NCBI GenBank assembly: GCA_044350895.1
Contig: JBILGT010000020.1
Coordinates: 1 to 27,541, forward strand
Length of the DNA stretch: 27,541 nucleotides
Source of the DNA: OMIS01 sp044350895
GTDB taxonomy: Bacteria > Patescibacteriota > Microgenomatia > UBA1400 > PJMF01
Direction of reading: 5' to 3'
Part shown: in pieces, positions 16,311 to 24,303 of the stretch
Layout of the letters: each line of letters opens with the position of its first letter
How positions within the stretch are numbered: the stretch's first letter is position 1
The notes under the pieces: model-generated
What the model saw: the letters and a program-made list of their open reading frames with translations, nothing else
Databases searched by the model: none
What the model was told of the DNA's origin: nothing
Position numbers and translations under genes: made by a program

Positions 16311-17747
16311 TTACTCTGTCCGTATTGGATCACCGTCGCTGATACCTCGAGTTAAAACAACTACATCGTTAGTATCTAAACCAGATTCCACTGTAACATA
16401 ACTTCCAGATACTGCCCCAAGTGTCACATTTTTAACTTGTGCATGCTTTTTTCCGCCCTCATCACTGCTGACAATATAAATGTATGCAGCATCCTGAGTT
16501 TGATAAATTGCATCTAATGGAACAAACTCTTTTTCAGCACCAATTGTGGCAGAGCCAACGGGTACAGTTACACTAATTTGTTCTCCATTTGGCAACCATT
16601 TTTCGTACTCGCCTGGAATGTTGTACAAAACACTGTGTAATGTTCCATTGGTAGGTTCTACAGAAACATAGCGTGGTGCAACTGAAACTGCTGTACCATT
16701 AATCATAAACACACTTGTCTCAACACGAGAAATTTTACTTGCAATTTGTGATGGAACAGAGACAACCGCTGTGACATCTCGCTGATCTGCACGAATAATA
16801 GCAAGTGGAGTTCCTGGAGTGACACTCTGCCCTACTTTGACAAGTACCCGTTCCACAATTCCTGGGCATGGGGTAGTTGGATACATGAGACTTTCAGCTA
16901 CACGAGCCAATTTAAGCTGTAAGTTGCCCAAATCTCTAGTCAGATCAAGAGATTTTTCTTGGATATCAAGTTGCTTCAGTGCACTGTCTTTATTGATTGT
17001 ATCTAGTTGTCTAGGTTCTTGATCATCCGCTGTACTGTACTCAAGACTTCGCAATCCTGCTTTCAGGTTATTGAGAGCAGCCAGAGCTCCTGATTTACCT
17101 TGCTTTGCGGCAAGAATTGAGCTGTCATTTACACCACCGACATTTGAATCTTCAAGTTCTTTGATGTTGCGATCAATTGTTCCAATAATATCTTCATTCA
17201 AAGCAATTAAACTTTTTGTTTCATCAATTGACTTCTTGTTAATATCGCGAAGCTCACTGTTTTGTGCAGAGACATTTTTAACAACATCTCGTTGTTTATT
17301 AAGTAAATCCTTTTGAATGTCATATGTTTCATTGGTAAAAGAAACACTCTTTTGAGTTATCTGACGACTGATTGACGCAATATTCGCACCATTGTAATTG
17401 GTAGATAACGAGACTATTGGCACACCACGTTTGACGTAAGAACCTTCAGTGACTGGAAGTTTTTGTACAACGCCAGCTGTTTGAGCCATAATCGTAATAA
17501 CACCAGATTTCTCAATCTTAGCTGTTAATTTGACACTAGGACTCTCTCCATTTTCGTATACTTCAACCAATTTAGGTTCAGCTTCAGGTTTTTCTGCAGC
17601 AACTTCTGGCTTACGGATGTAATTTCCAATCAGAACAAGTGCAAATAAAATCACTAATCCACCAATAAATGCAGTGAATGGTCGTGTATCAATAAAATGT
17701 AGTACTTTTTTCTGTGCCCCAGAAATATATTGTGTGAGTCTTGGCAT
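16311..17747 (-). CDS. RND periplasmic-adaptor-type membrane fusion protein (HlyD-like)
   Basis: From the ATG at 17745-17747 the protein has 478 residues. It starts with a short basic cytoplasmic part and one membrane helix (about 24-43), without a lipobox. Then come a biotinyl-lipoyl-like half motif near QTAGVVQKLPVTEGSYVKRG, a long region rich in heptad-like Leu/Ile/Lys/Glu (about 115-280) that should form a coiled-coil hairpin, a second lipoyl half near PGIVERVLVKVGQSVTPG, and beta-barrel and membrane-proximal domains. It would link the RND pump to the wall or outside space. A TTG at 17771 is rejected as a start because the ATG gives a normal N-terminus. It is first in a two-gene operon with the pump. 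Confidence 0.9.
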   Translation of the reverse strand: MPRLTQYISGAQKKVLHFIDTRPFTAFIGGLVILFALVLIGNYIRKPEVAAEKPEAEPKLVEVYENGESPSVKLTAKIEKSGVITIMAQTAGVVQKLPVTEGSYVKRGVPIVSLSTNYNGANIASISRQITQKSVSFTNETYDIQKDLLNKQRDVVKNVSAQNSELRDINKKSIDETKSLIALNEDIIGTIDRNIKELEDSNVGGVNDSSILAAKQGKSGALAALNNLKAGLRSLEYSTADDQEPRQLDTINKDSALKQLDIQEKSLDLTRDLGNLQLKLARVAESLMYPTTPCPGIVERVLVKVGQSVTPGTPLAIIRADQRDVTAVVSVPSQIASKISRVETSVFMINGTAVSVAPRYVSVEPTNGTLHSVLYNIPGEYEKWLPNGEQISVTVPVGSATIGAEKEFVPLDAIYQTQDAAYIYIVSSDEGGKKHAQVKNVTLGAVSGSYVTVESGLDTNDVVVLTRGISDGDPIRTE

Positions 17748-17791
17748 AACTTCTATATCCCTTTGGATCAATAAAACTTGAGAAGAGGCGA

Positions 17792-17800
17792 ATTATACCA
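17792..17800 (-). promoter_or_regulatory. Extended -10 promoter of the efflux operon
   Basis: On the minus strand TGGTATAAT has a perfect TATAAT and the TGn extension, which can replace a good -35. The -35 position (17815-17820, TTCTAA) is weak. Transcription would start near 17785, leaving a leader of about 38 nt that has no strong hairpin. Confidence 0.6.
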
Positions 17801-17814
17801 GAAAATACTATATT

Positions 17815-18267
17815 TTAGAAGATTGAACCTATCCAAATAGCACCAAAGTAGATAGAACCAACAATACTAATAACCGCAATACATTGCCAAAAAATCTGGT
17901 ACAAGTACCAAACAGCATCACTCTGTACAAGGTGAAATCCCTTCAATCTTTCAGGTGGATTTCGGGTGATCGTGGAAAACTGTTGATTAAACCAGTACAT
18001 GGTTTCACCAATGCTGCGTACAGTCCAGAAAATTGTAAAAATCAGCACACCTACATTCCAATTTTGGAAATACAGAATGCTTGCCGCAATAAGCAACCAA
18101 AACGGAGCAAATATAAGTGCATCACCCCAAACAAATATTCCTAGTGGCCATAGAAGTGGCGTTTCAGTAAAAGCACCTGAGCACTTACAGTTGCGAATGC
18201 TCATAAGCCACGTGATAGCACTCACTATAGCTAGAAGCACAAATACATAAGTCTGTAAATTTGTCAT
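17815..18267 (-). CDS. Four-helix membrane protein, unknown function
   Basis: A 150-residue protein with four hydrophobic segments: near the N-terminus (about 5-24), two in the middle (around GIFVWGDALIFAPFWLLIAAS and VGVLIFTIFWTVRSIGE) and one near the C-terminus. It is rich in Trp and Phe and has a CKCS motif after the first helix. I do not recognise the family. It ends inside the -35 region of the efflux operon, so it may be partly co-transcribed with it, but the extended -10 promoter at 17792 suggests separate control. The ATG follows a TACAAT hexamer by 10 nt, again leaving almost no leader. Confidence 0.7.
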   Translation of the reverse strand: MTNLQTYVFVLLAIVSAITWLMSIRNCKCSGAFTETPLLWPLGIFVWGDALIFAPFWLLIAASILYFQNWNVGVLIFTIFWTVRSIGETMYWFNQQFSTITRNPPERLKGFHLVQSDAVWYLYQIFWQCIAVISIVGSIYFGAIWIGSIF

Positions 18268-18274
18268 TATGAGC

Positions 18275-18288
18275 TATATTGTACCTGA
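18275..18288 (-). promoter_or_regulatory. Candidate -10 element, same 14-bp motif as upstream of typA
   Basis: The minus strand reads TCAGGTACAATATA, identical to 4414-4427. TACAAT lies at 18278-18283 and the element ends 7 nt before the ATG at 18267. On the plus strand an ACTCA-N4-TGAGT inverted repeat (18288-18301) touches its upstream edge, between the two divergent starts. Confidence 0.4.
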
Positions 18289-18304
18289 CTCATTCCTGAG
18301 TATG

Positions 18305-18310
18305 TATAAT
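18305..18310 (+). promoter_or_regulatory. Candidate -10 box of the acetyltransferase gene
   Basis: A perfect TATAAT with 7 nt between it and the ATG at 18318, so the transcript would be leaderless. An ATG at 18309 overlaps this box and is therefore an unlikely start. No good -35 was found at 16-18 bp. Confidence 0.45.
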
Positions 18311-18317
18311 GGGCAGA

Positions 18318-18851
18318 ATGCAGACACCATCCATTGAAATCAGAGCATTACAACCATTAGACTGGAAGATTTTTAAAGATTTAAGAATTCAGTCAGTTTC
18401 ACAAGAACCCACTGCATTTTTGGCAACTGAAGCAGAAATTAAAAATCTTAACGATTCCTATTGGATACAAGCAAGTCAAGAGTTTGAGAAATCACTTTTT
18501 GTGTTTATCGCATTTGATACAAAAATTGAAAAAGCAGTGGGACAAATTGGAGTATCACCGCTGCAAAATCAAAAAAATCAGCACGTTGCAAAACTTTTTT
18601 ACACATATGTTCAACATGAGTATCGTGGACATGGAATAGCACAGCAACTACTTGCTGAGGCAGTAGAAACCGCGCAAAAATTACATATAAAAATCCTCCT
18701 GCTTGAACTTTTTGAAACTCAACAACAAGCGCTTACTCTCTACAGAAAATCAGGATTTGTAATAAGTGGTAGTATTCCCAACTTTTTTCAAGTTACTACC
18801 GCTACTGGCACAAAACTTATTGGCAAAATTGAAATGTATAAAGAAATATAA
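18318..18851 (+). CDS. GNAT-family N-acetyltransferase
   Basis: From the ATG at 18318 the protein has 177 residues, normal for a GNAT enzyme. The acetyl-CoA pyrophosphate-binding motif A reads EYRGHGIAQQLL, fitting R/Q-x-x-G-x-G/A, and is preceded by the expected strand VAKLFYTYVQ. The later segment TLYRKSGFVISG matches motif B, where the Tyr often serves as general acid. Substrate cannot be assigned; RimI/RimJ-type protein acetylation or small-molecule acetylation are both possible. An upstream ATG at 18309 was rejected because it lies within the -10 box. It runs towards the large RelE-like fusion gene and stops 3 nt from that gene's stop. Confidence 0.88.
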   Translation: MQTPSIEIRALQPLDWKIFKDLRIQSVSQEPTAFLATEAEIKNLNDSYWIQASQEFEKSLFVFIAFDTKIEKAVGQIGVSPLQNQKNQHVAKLFYTYVQHEYRGHGIAQQLLAEAVETAQKLHIKILLLELFETQQQALTLYRKSGFVISGSIPNFFQVTTATGTKLIGKIEMYKEI

Positions 18852-18854
18852 CTA

Positions 18855-20810
18855 TTATTTATATACTCTGTTTGCTTTTTCATACACTTCTCTTCTATGT
18901 CCCACCATCAGCACATTAAAAGAGCGTTGCCCCTTAACAGATCCAACCTCATATACGATTATTCTGTAATCATCGACATCCAAAGCAATTAGTGGGCGGC
19001 CATTGTAATTGACTCCATCAAGTTGTTTATATCTAAAAATACGACTGTCACTATTAATGTCATGAAAAAATCTCCATATTCTTTTTCTAATATCTTTGGG
19101 GATTCTATTCTTTTCAAAAATTTCGTGAATGCTTCTTTGATCTGTAACATTAATACGGTACTGCACTCCCGGAACTTCAGCTGTATCAGCAGACTCAGCA
19201 CCTTCTGTAACATACATTCCAGTAGATTGTTCCACTGCTGCTTTACGTTTCTTTGAACGCTTATCTCGGATTTTTTCATCATTGGTTAAAATTTTATTTT
19301 GTGTGCTAACAGATTGTTGTTCAGCAGCAATTATTTCACTGACTTGTGTAATTGCGGCTACGCAAACTGACATCATTGTATGCATTATAAAACGCACTTG
19401 TACTGCATCCATCGCTTCAAGTAATGACCAGTCTATCTGTCCAGTTTTCATATTAATATCTACTGCTACTGGTAGTACTTCTGTTTCTGAAAGGGCAAAC
19501 TCAAATGTTATTTTGCAACTGAGTGGTATCTTTCGATCAACATGAAAAATGAGTTTTTGTGGAGCTTGAATTGCTACCCATATAAATTGTTGTGGCTCAA
19601 GTTGCCATTCTGTTCTCTTAGATTTTGTATGAATGCATGAAAGAGAAGTCCTCATAACCTGATATGAATTAACATCAATGGGTGATAAATGAGGCACGTC
19701 ACTGTTGGTAATGAGTATGTCTTTAAACTCATGTGCTGTATGAATTTTTTGATCCTTAAATACTACAGTAATAAACTGTCGCAGTTTCTGTGCAAGTAGA
19801 GTGTAAAATTCACTTTCACTGGATTTCTGACTAAGCTGAGATACTATTCTAAAAATATTTTTTGCCCGCTCCAACGTGTTCATACCCAACAATTTTAAAA
19901 AGAAATATCGTTCGTTTCTCTGTGATTCATCATTTAAAAATGCTGCAACTCGCATTTTAACTTGCTCAAAATCCTGATGTGAATCTGAAAGAACAACTTG
20001 TAGTAATTTTGCTTGCGCCTGAGATATATTTTGTAGAAGTTTATTGATTTCAGTGGTTAATTCGTATGCAATTGCAGTTGGTACTTCTGGGGCAATTGTC
20101 GTAGCTCGCTTCTGAGATATTTTTTCACCACTCGAGTGATTTGCCATCTTGATGGCTTGGACTGCTTCTATTAATCCATGATTAAACATAGCTGGATATG
20201 CAGTAGAAAGATTTTCATATAGCCGTATATCCATTAGTTTCGTACCAGCTTCCGTAGAAATACAACTAAGTAACACCATTTCTAGAAACTGTGTGACATT
20301 TGCCCGTTCAAAATCTTTACTAAAAAAAGAAATAAGTGGCAATGAAAAACATTTCAGTTCAATCGGTAATGTATATTCAAAATAGTCATACTCCACCATG
20401 TGTAAAAACTCTTGTAAATGCGGGTGATTATGTATAAATTCTTCATATTTCTTAAAGTGTTTAAAAAATAAAAACAACATTGCTGTGATAAGCAATGTAA
20501 TATGTTTGTATGATTCGCCACCACTTGCAGCCTGCACATCACGAATATTTAACAGATGATCAAATGCACGTTTAAGAACTGAATAGTGCGAATTGTGCTG
20601 TAAAAGTTTTTGTAGCTGCTCAGTGGAAACTATATCTGTTTCTTTTGTACTGATCCTTGCGGTAACTGCGCCGAGTTTGGCATCTCTCACTTTGCGAAAT
20701 TGAGGAAACTCTAATTCTAATTTTCTTCTCTGTTCCAGCAACTGAGGTGTGGTTATAACGGAGTAAAGTACTGGCACTTCTGCTGGATTTTTGTTTGACA
20801 CGGCGTGCAT
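18855..20810 (-). CDS. Large protein with C-terminal RelE/ParE-like domain
   Basis: From the ATG at 20808-20810 the protein has 651 residues; a TTG at 20837 would add nine. I do not recognise the first 510 residues: mostly helical-looking, with one hydrophobic helix (104-116) and no signal peptide, so probably cytoplasmic or peripheral. A basic cluster (513-523, KIRDKRSKKRK) and a polar linker lead to the last 100 residues, which look like a RelE/ParE ribonuclease-fold domain: a helix RKRIWRFFHDI, strands around GRPLIALDVDDYRIIVYEV, and the closing VGHRREVY (His638). RelE-type toxins are normally about 90 residues, free-standing and paired with an antitoxin gene; none is seen here. It follows dipZ by 33 nt and may be co-transcribed. 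It could be an mRNA interferase with a built-in control domain, or an inactive fold used for RNA or ribosome binding. Confidence 0.75.
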   Translation of the reverse strand: MHAVSNKNPAEVPVLYSVITTPQLLEQRRKLELEFPQFRKVRDAKLGAVTARISTKETDIVSTEQLQKLLQHNSHYSVLKRAFDHLLNIRDVQAASGGESYKHITLLITAMLFLFFKHFKKYEEFIHNHPHLQEFLHMVEYDYFEYTLPIELKCFSLPLISFFSKDFERANVTQFLEMVLLSCISTEAGTKLMDIRLYENLSTAYPAMFNHGLIEAVQAIKMANHSSGEKISQKRATTIAPEVPTAIAYELTTEINKLLQNISQAQAKLLQVVLSDSHQDFEQVKMRVAAFLNDESQRNERYFFLKLLGMNTLERAKNIFRIVSQLSQKSSESEFYTLLAQKLRQFITVVFKDQKIHTAHEFKDILITNSDVPHLSPIDVNSYQVMRTSLSCIHTKSKRTEWQLEPQQFIWVAIQAPQKLIFHVDRKIPLSCKITFEFALSETEVLPVAVDINMKTGQIDWSLLEAMDAVQVRFIMHTMMSVCVAAITQVSEIIAAEQQSVSTQNKILTNDEKIRDKRSKKRKAAVEQSTGMYVTEGAESADTAEVPGVQYRINVTDQRSIHEIFEKNRIPKDIRKRIWRFFHDINSDSRIFRYKQLDGVNYNGRPLIALDVDDYRIIVYEVGSVKGQRSFNVLMVGHRREVYEKANRVYK

Positions 20811-20843
20811 CCTACCAAACAAAGCCTCAAGATGCAAATGTTT

Positions 20844-22562
20844 TTAGCCGAATGTAAAGGCATAAAGTTCAATTGAATTATCTTCAAATTGCAGTTCTAG
20901 AATGTGATTTTCAGCCTTTGGCAGTTTTACTAATTTGTATAAAGTATCGGCAGACACTGTTACGAGACCATCTTGTACATCATCACCAAAGTACTGTGGC
21001 TTGCCATCTACGAGCACTCGCACTTTGCTTTGACCATTTGTGGGCCGCATCACGAGGAAAACTTCTTTTGATTCAAAGTTAAGCAGTAATTTCCCATTTT
21101 TTTCTGGCTTGGCGTACTCACTCGAGACTTGCCACTGACCAGTGAATGCCACTTCATTACGTTGTAGTTCGCCAGTCAGTGAATAATTTTGAGATTTGTC
21201 TTGTGCAATAGTTTCGTTTGCAGCAAAATTTCTTATTCTCTGGAAACCCAGATATGTTTCAGGAGTTCGGGCATACGTAGTGTATGCAGGATTACTAATT
21301 TCACTAGAAACATCTGTTGCGCCTGCTTCTTCTAAAAGCTCTTGAATCACCTTTTCTGTCTCGTCGTATTTACCTTCTCCAAAATGGGAATATCTGATGA
21401 ATCCTTCTGCATCTATAATATATTTTGCAGGCCAGTAGTTATTATCGTATGCCTTCCAGGTTGCAAAATCATTATCTTGTACAACTGGATACGTAATACC
21501 GAAATCAGAGATAGCTTTCTGTACATTTTTTTCACTTTTTTCAAATTCAAATTCTGGAGCATGCACACCAATTATCACAAGGCCATTATCTTTGTATTTT
21601 TCCCACCAAGTTTTGAGATATGGAATAGTTCTTTGACAGTTAATACATGAATATGTCCAAAAATCTATAATGACAACTTTACCTTTTAGCTCATCTAATA
21701 ACAGTGGTTTCGTATTAAACCATGAGCCACCTGCGACTAGTGCTGGAGCTCTAACACCTTTTGGCTGTAACACACCTGATTTGGCACGAGGACGAGCAGA
21801 GCTTGTTTGTGATGCCTTTTCAAGTTGGTTTTGGACAGCTGCAGTATCCTCTATCTTTGTCAGTCCTGCTCCGTACTGAGGAAATGTTTGTATGACAAAT
21901 GTTTGAAATTTTCTATCCAAATTTGTGAGTAGTGCAAGTGATGTCAGAATCATTACTACTCCAAATGCTTTCTGAATGTTTGCAGTATTTTTCAATAACC
22001 ATGGCACTTTTTGAAAAATGTTTTGTCCACCATACATGATGAAAAACATCGGTATAGCTGTTCCCACAGCATATGAAAGTGTAATGAAGACTGCATCAAG
22101 AGTTACAGTCCCAGTTATTGCCAATGAAATGACTGAAGCTAAGATTGGGCCCACGCATGGTGTCCACAGAAGACCTAGTGAAAGTCCCACCAATACACCG
22201 CTCCAGTAACTTGGATTAGCATTTGATTGTGGCAGTTTGTTGCTGAGTCTAGAAAAGAATATTTCAATCCAAAGCTGAACTTTGGGGATCAGCATCGAGA
22301 CTCCAAGCACTCCAATAACTATGACTGAAACAATTCGAAGCCCTTCAGCTGGTAAACCTGTTGCTCGTACAATTGTTGACAAGAACAAAGTAAAAAAAGT
22401 AAAACTTAAAATGAACCCTGTTACAACGCCAAGCGGACGAGCTTTCCCAATTTCTTTTCCTGCAAATGATGAGGATAAAATAATTGGCAGCAACGGTAAA
22501 ATGCATGGAGAAAGTACAGTTACTATTCCAGCCAAGAATGCGAAGAGTATGAGTAAAATCAT
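20844..22562 (-). CDS. dipZ: DipZ-type CcdA-thioredoxin fusion, extracytoplasmic thiol redox
   Basis: A 572-residue fusion that carries electrons from cytoplasmic thioredoxin across the membrane to thiols outside. Residues 1-220 form a CcdA-like membrane unit with the two redox cysteines Cys20 (LSPCILPLLP) and Cys136 (WTPCVGP). A short linker (about 235-275) leads to a TlpA/thioredoxin domain with the active site CINC (306-309). The last 145 residues match the beta-rich C-terminal domain of DipZ proteins such as that of M. tuberculosis. Its ATG overlaps the upstream stop as ATGA, so it is coupled to the PTPS-related membrane protein gene. No cytochrome c gene is in the window, so general thiol repair outside the cell is more likely than cytochrome maturation. 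Confidence 0.93.
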   Translation of the reverse strand: MILLILFAFLAGIVTVLSPCILPLLPIILSSSFAGKEIGKARPLGVVTGFILSFTFFTLFLSTIVRATGLPAEGLRIVSVIVIGVLGVSMLIPKVQLWIEIFFSRLSNKLPQSNANPSYWSGVLVGLSLGLLWTPCVGPILASVISLAITGTVTLDAVFITLSYAVGTAIPMFFIMYGGQNIFQKVPWLLKNTANIQKAFGVVMILTSLALLTNLDRKFQTFVIQTFPQYGAGLTKIEDTAAVQNQLEKASQTSSARPRAKSGVLQPKGVRAPALVAGGSWFNTKPLLLDELKGKVVIIDFWTYSCINCQRTIPYLKTWWEKYKDNGLVIIGVHAPEFEFEKSEKNVQKAISDFGITYPVVQDNDFATWKAYDNNYWPAKYIIDAEGFIRYSHFGEGKYDETEKVIQELLEEAGATDVSSEISNPAYTTYARTPETYLGFQRIRNFAANETIAQDKSQNYSLTGELQRNEVAFTGQWQVSSEYAKPEKNGKLLLNFESKEVFLVMRPTNGQSKVRVLVDGKPQYFGDDVQDGLVTVSADTLYKLVKLPKAENHILELQFEDNSIELYAFTFG

Positions 22563-24229
22563 GTTTGAGCAGCTCTTTTATAGTTAAGCAACTTAATTAA
22601 TTGCCATAACAGAACTATACCACTAAAAAGTGTAAATGTATTACCTAAAATACGTGGCACTGTGTCTTGAGACATATAACTATATATTTTGTATTCTCCA
22701 GCAGGAAGTGTGTAGGCTACCTGGCCTTCATACTCACTGATTGCATCTACTGCAACTTCTTTTTTATTGGCTAGAATTTTCCAACCAGGGAAATACATGG
22801 TGGGTTCTACCACTGTCACACCTTCTTGCGCGTTAACTGTATACCGTCTGTAAGTTCCCCGCCACTTTTCAATAGTAACACTTCCCTTTCCAATAACTTG
22901 CGGTTGTTGTGGACTTAAGTGTCCTGGTTCAACTGAGAATGTCTTGGGGCGTAACTCATCGAGAAGTGTAGTACTTTGTCGGTAATTGAGATAGTAGTCA
23001 CGAGGATAGTGCGCATAGGTAGGCCAGTACCAGAAAATTGAATATCCTACTCCCACAACTACTCCGACAAGAATGGCAGCTTTTCCAATCTGTTGAGTCC
23101 GCACCCAGAAATGAGCTCCTAGCAGTGATAAAACGATTGCGAGAGGACCCAACAAGCGCCAAGGAAATTGAATATAGGGAAGTATAAATATTGTATTCCA
23201 CAGTGGTAATGAAACAGGCAACATCAGAAGAACAAAACAGATCGCTGCAAGCATGAAAAAGGGAATTCTTTTACCTACTGTTTTTTTTGTCAGCAGCGCA
23301 TAGATGCTATAGAGTATTCCCACACAGAATACAACAATTCCAGCAACTCCTACTCCATAGGAAAGTGTATCAGCGCTACCTGGAGCAGAAACCCCATAGG
23401 TGACGTTTGAATGTAATAGCTGACCAAACTCAACAAAGTGATCAAGGTAAAATGATCCAAATTTTTCATCAAAAATTATATATTTTTTTTCTAGTAGAGC
23501 AGGAATCCAAAAAAATGCTGATAGTCCAAAACCTAGAAAAAACTCAGTACAAATTTGATATATCGACGCTGTTCCTCGACGATACAACGCATACAAGAAA
23601 CTAACGGGAAAGAGCAGTACTGCATAAATATTATGAGCAAGTAAAACTAATGCACTGAGTAGAACAATTGTGAGCCGTAATTTTTTTCTTGTATCTGCTT
23701 TGAATGAACGCTTTTCAATCCAGTACAACAACCAAATACAGGCCGCTGAAGCCAGAAGTTCACCATATGAGCCTCGCACATAGACAAGACTATACATATA
23801 CGGACTGACCATAAAAATAAGCAAGCCTATGAGAGCAGCGGGAAGTTTCTTGATGACCAATTGGGCGTAGAACAGGATTCCGAGCCACAATAAAATCCAT
23901 GCCCCAGCAATAATCACTTTTACCGTCCACTCAGGATGAATCCCCACCAAAATTAATGGAGCACTCACCATGCTCAGTAATGGATAGTGGAAGTTAAAAA
24001 CGGGATAGCCATATCCATCAGAAAAGGTCGGAGCGATACGTGGTGGTATATGTCCTTGTCGAAGAGCCACAGCGTAGTTTGCGGCTCGTGCTACATGACC
24101 TTCACCGTCATGAGTAATGGGGAACCCCGTAACAAACAGTGGTGCAAGGGAACGAATTGCAAGTAGCACGACTACAATTAGTAATCCTACTTCAAACCAA
24201 GTTCGTTCTTTTAAAAATTTCTGAACCAT
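22559..24229 (-). CDS. PTPS-related polytopic membrane protein
   Basis: From the ATG at 24227-24229 the protein has 556 residues. I chose this start because GGTGG at 24236-24240 gives a ribosome site at 6-nt spacing; a TTG at 24250 lies upstream. After the first helix the outside loop has ITHDGEGHVARAANY and SDGYGYPVFNFHYPL, the hallmarks of the 6-pyruvoyl-tetrahydropterin-synthase-related membrane family. Despite that name these resemble GT-C glycosyltransferases. Nine or more helices follow, then an outside C-terminal domain with MYFPGWKILANKKEV and LPAGEYKIY, as in YfhO-like proteins. A paralogue at 26580-27541 shares the DHFVEFGQLL and FPGWK segments. Probably an envelope glycan or lipid-glycan enzyme; substrate unknown. 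It is coupled to dipZ by a 4-nt overlap. Confidence 0.85.
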   Translation of the reverse strand: MVQKFLKERTWFEVGLLIVVVLLAIRSLAPLFVTGFPITHDGEGHVARAANYAVALRQGHIPPRIAPTFSDGYGYPVFNFHYPLLSMVSAPLILVGIHPEWTVKVIIAGAWILLWLGILFYAQLVIKKLPAALIGLLIFMVSPYMYSLVYVRGSYGELLASAACIWLLYWIEKRSFKADTRKKLRLTIVLLSALVLLAHNIYAVLLFPVSFLYALYRRGTASIYQICTEFFLGFGLSAFFWIPALLEKKYIIFDEKFGSFYLDHFVEFGQLLHSNVTYGVSAPGSADTLSYGVGVAGIVVFCVGILYSIYALLTKKTVGKRIPFFMLAAICFVLLMLPVSLPLWNTIFILPYIQFPWRLLGPLAIVLSLLGAHFWVRTQQIGKAAILVGVVVGVGYSIFWYWPTYAHYPRDYYLNYRQSTTLLDELRPKTFSVEPGHLSPQQPQVIGKGSVTIEKWRGTYRRYTVNAQEGVTVVEPTMYFPGWKILANKKEVAVDAISEYEGQVAYTLPAGEYKIYSYMSQDTVPRILGNTFTLFSGIVLLWQLIKLLNYKRAAQT

Positions 24230-24240
24230 ATCTTTCCACC

Positions 24241-24249
24241 ATTGTACCA
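24241..24249 (-). promoter_or_regulatory. Extended -10 promoter of the PTPS-related/dipZ operon
   Basis: The minus strand reads TGGTACAAT: a TACAAT -10 with the TGn extension. It lies 11 nt before the ATG at 24229, with the GGTGG ribosome site between. No good -35 was found at 17-18 bp. Confidence 0.45.
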
Positions 24250-24265
24250 AACTTACTGAGATTGA

Positions 24266-24297
24266 TATTGACTTTCGCCTTATTTACGGTCAATACT
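24266..24297 (+). promoter_or_regulatory. umuDC promoter with overlapping inverted-repeat operator
   Basis: A TTGACT -35 (24268-24273) and an AATACT -10 (24292-24297), 18 bp apart, would start transcription at about the umuD ATG (24304), giving a leaderless mRNA. A perfect inverted repeat, TATTGAC (24266-24272) and GTCAATA (24289-24295) with a 16-bp spacer, covers both boxes. Its half-sites are about two helical turns apart, as for a dimeric repressor. It matches neither the E. coli nor the B. subtilis LexA box, so an SOS role is inferred from the gene it controls. Confidence 0.45.
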
Positions 24298-24303
24298 AGG
24301 TAT

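Noticed and set aside
18288..18301. ACTCA-N4-TGAGT inverted repeat as an operator between the divergent genes
   Set aside because: Five-base arms are common by chance and no second copy was noticed; mentioned only as context.
24139..24303. N-terminal extension of umuD by 55 codons
   Set aside because: It overlaps the 5' end of the divergent membrane gene and the promoter region, and has no counterpart in UmuD, whose length and catalytic residue numbers fit the ATG at 24304.
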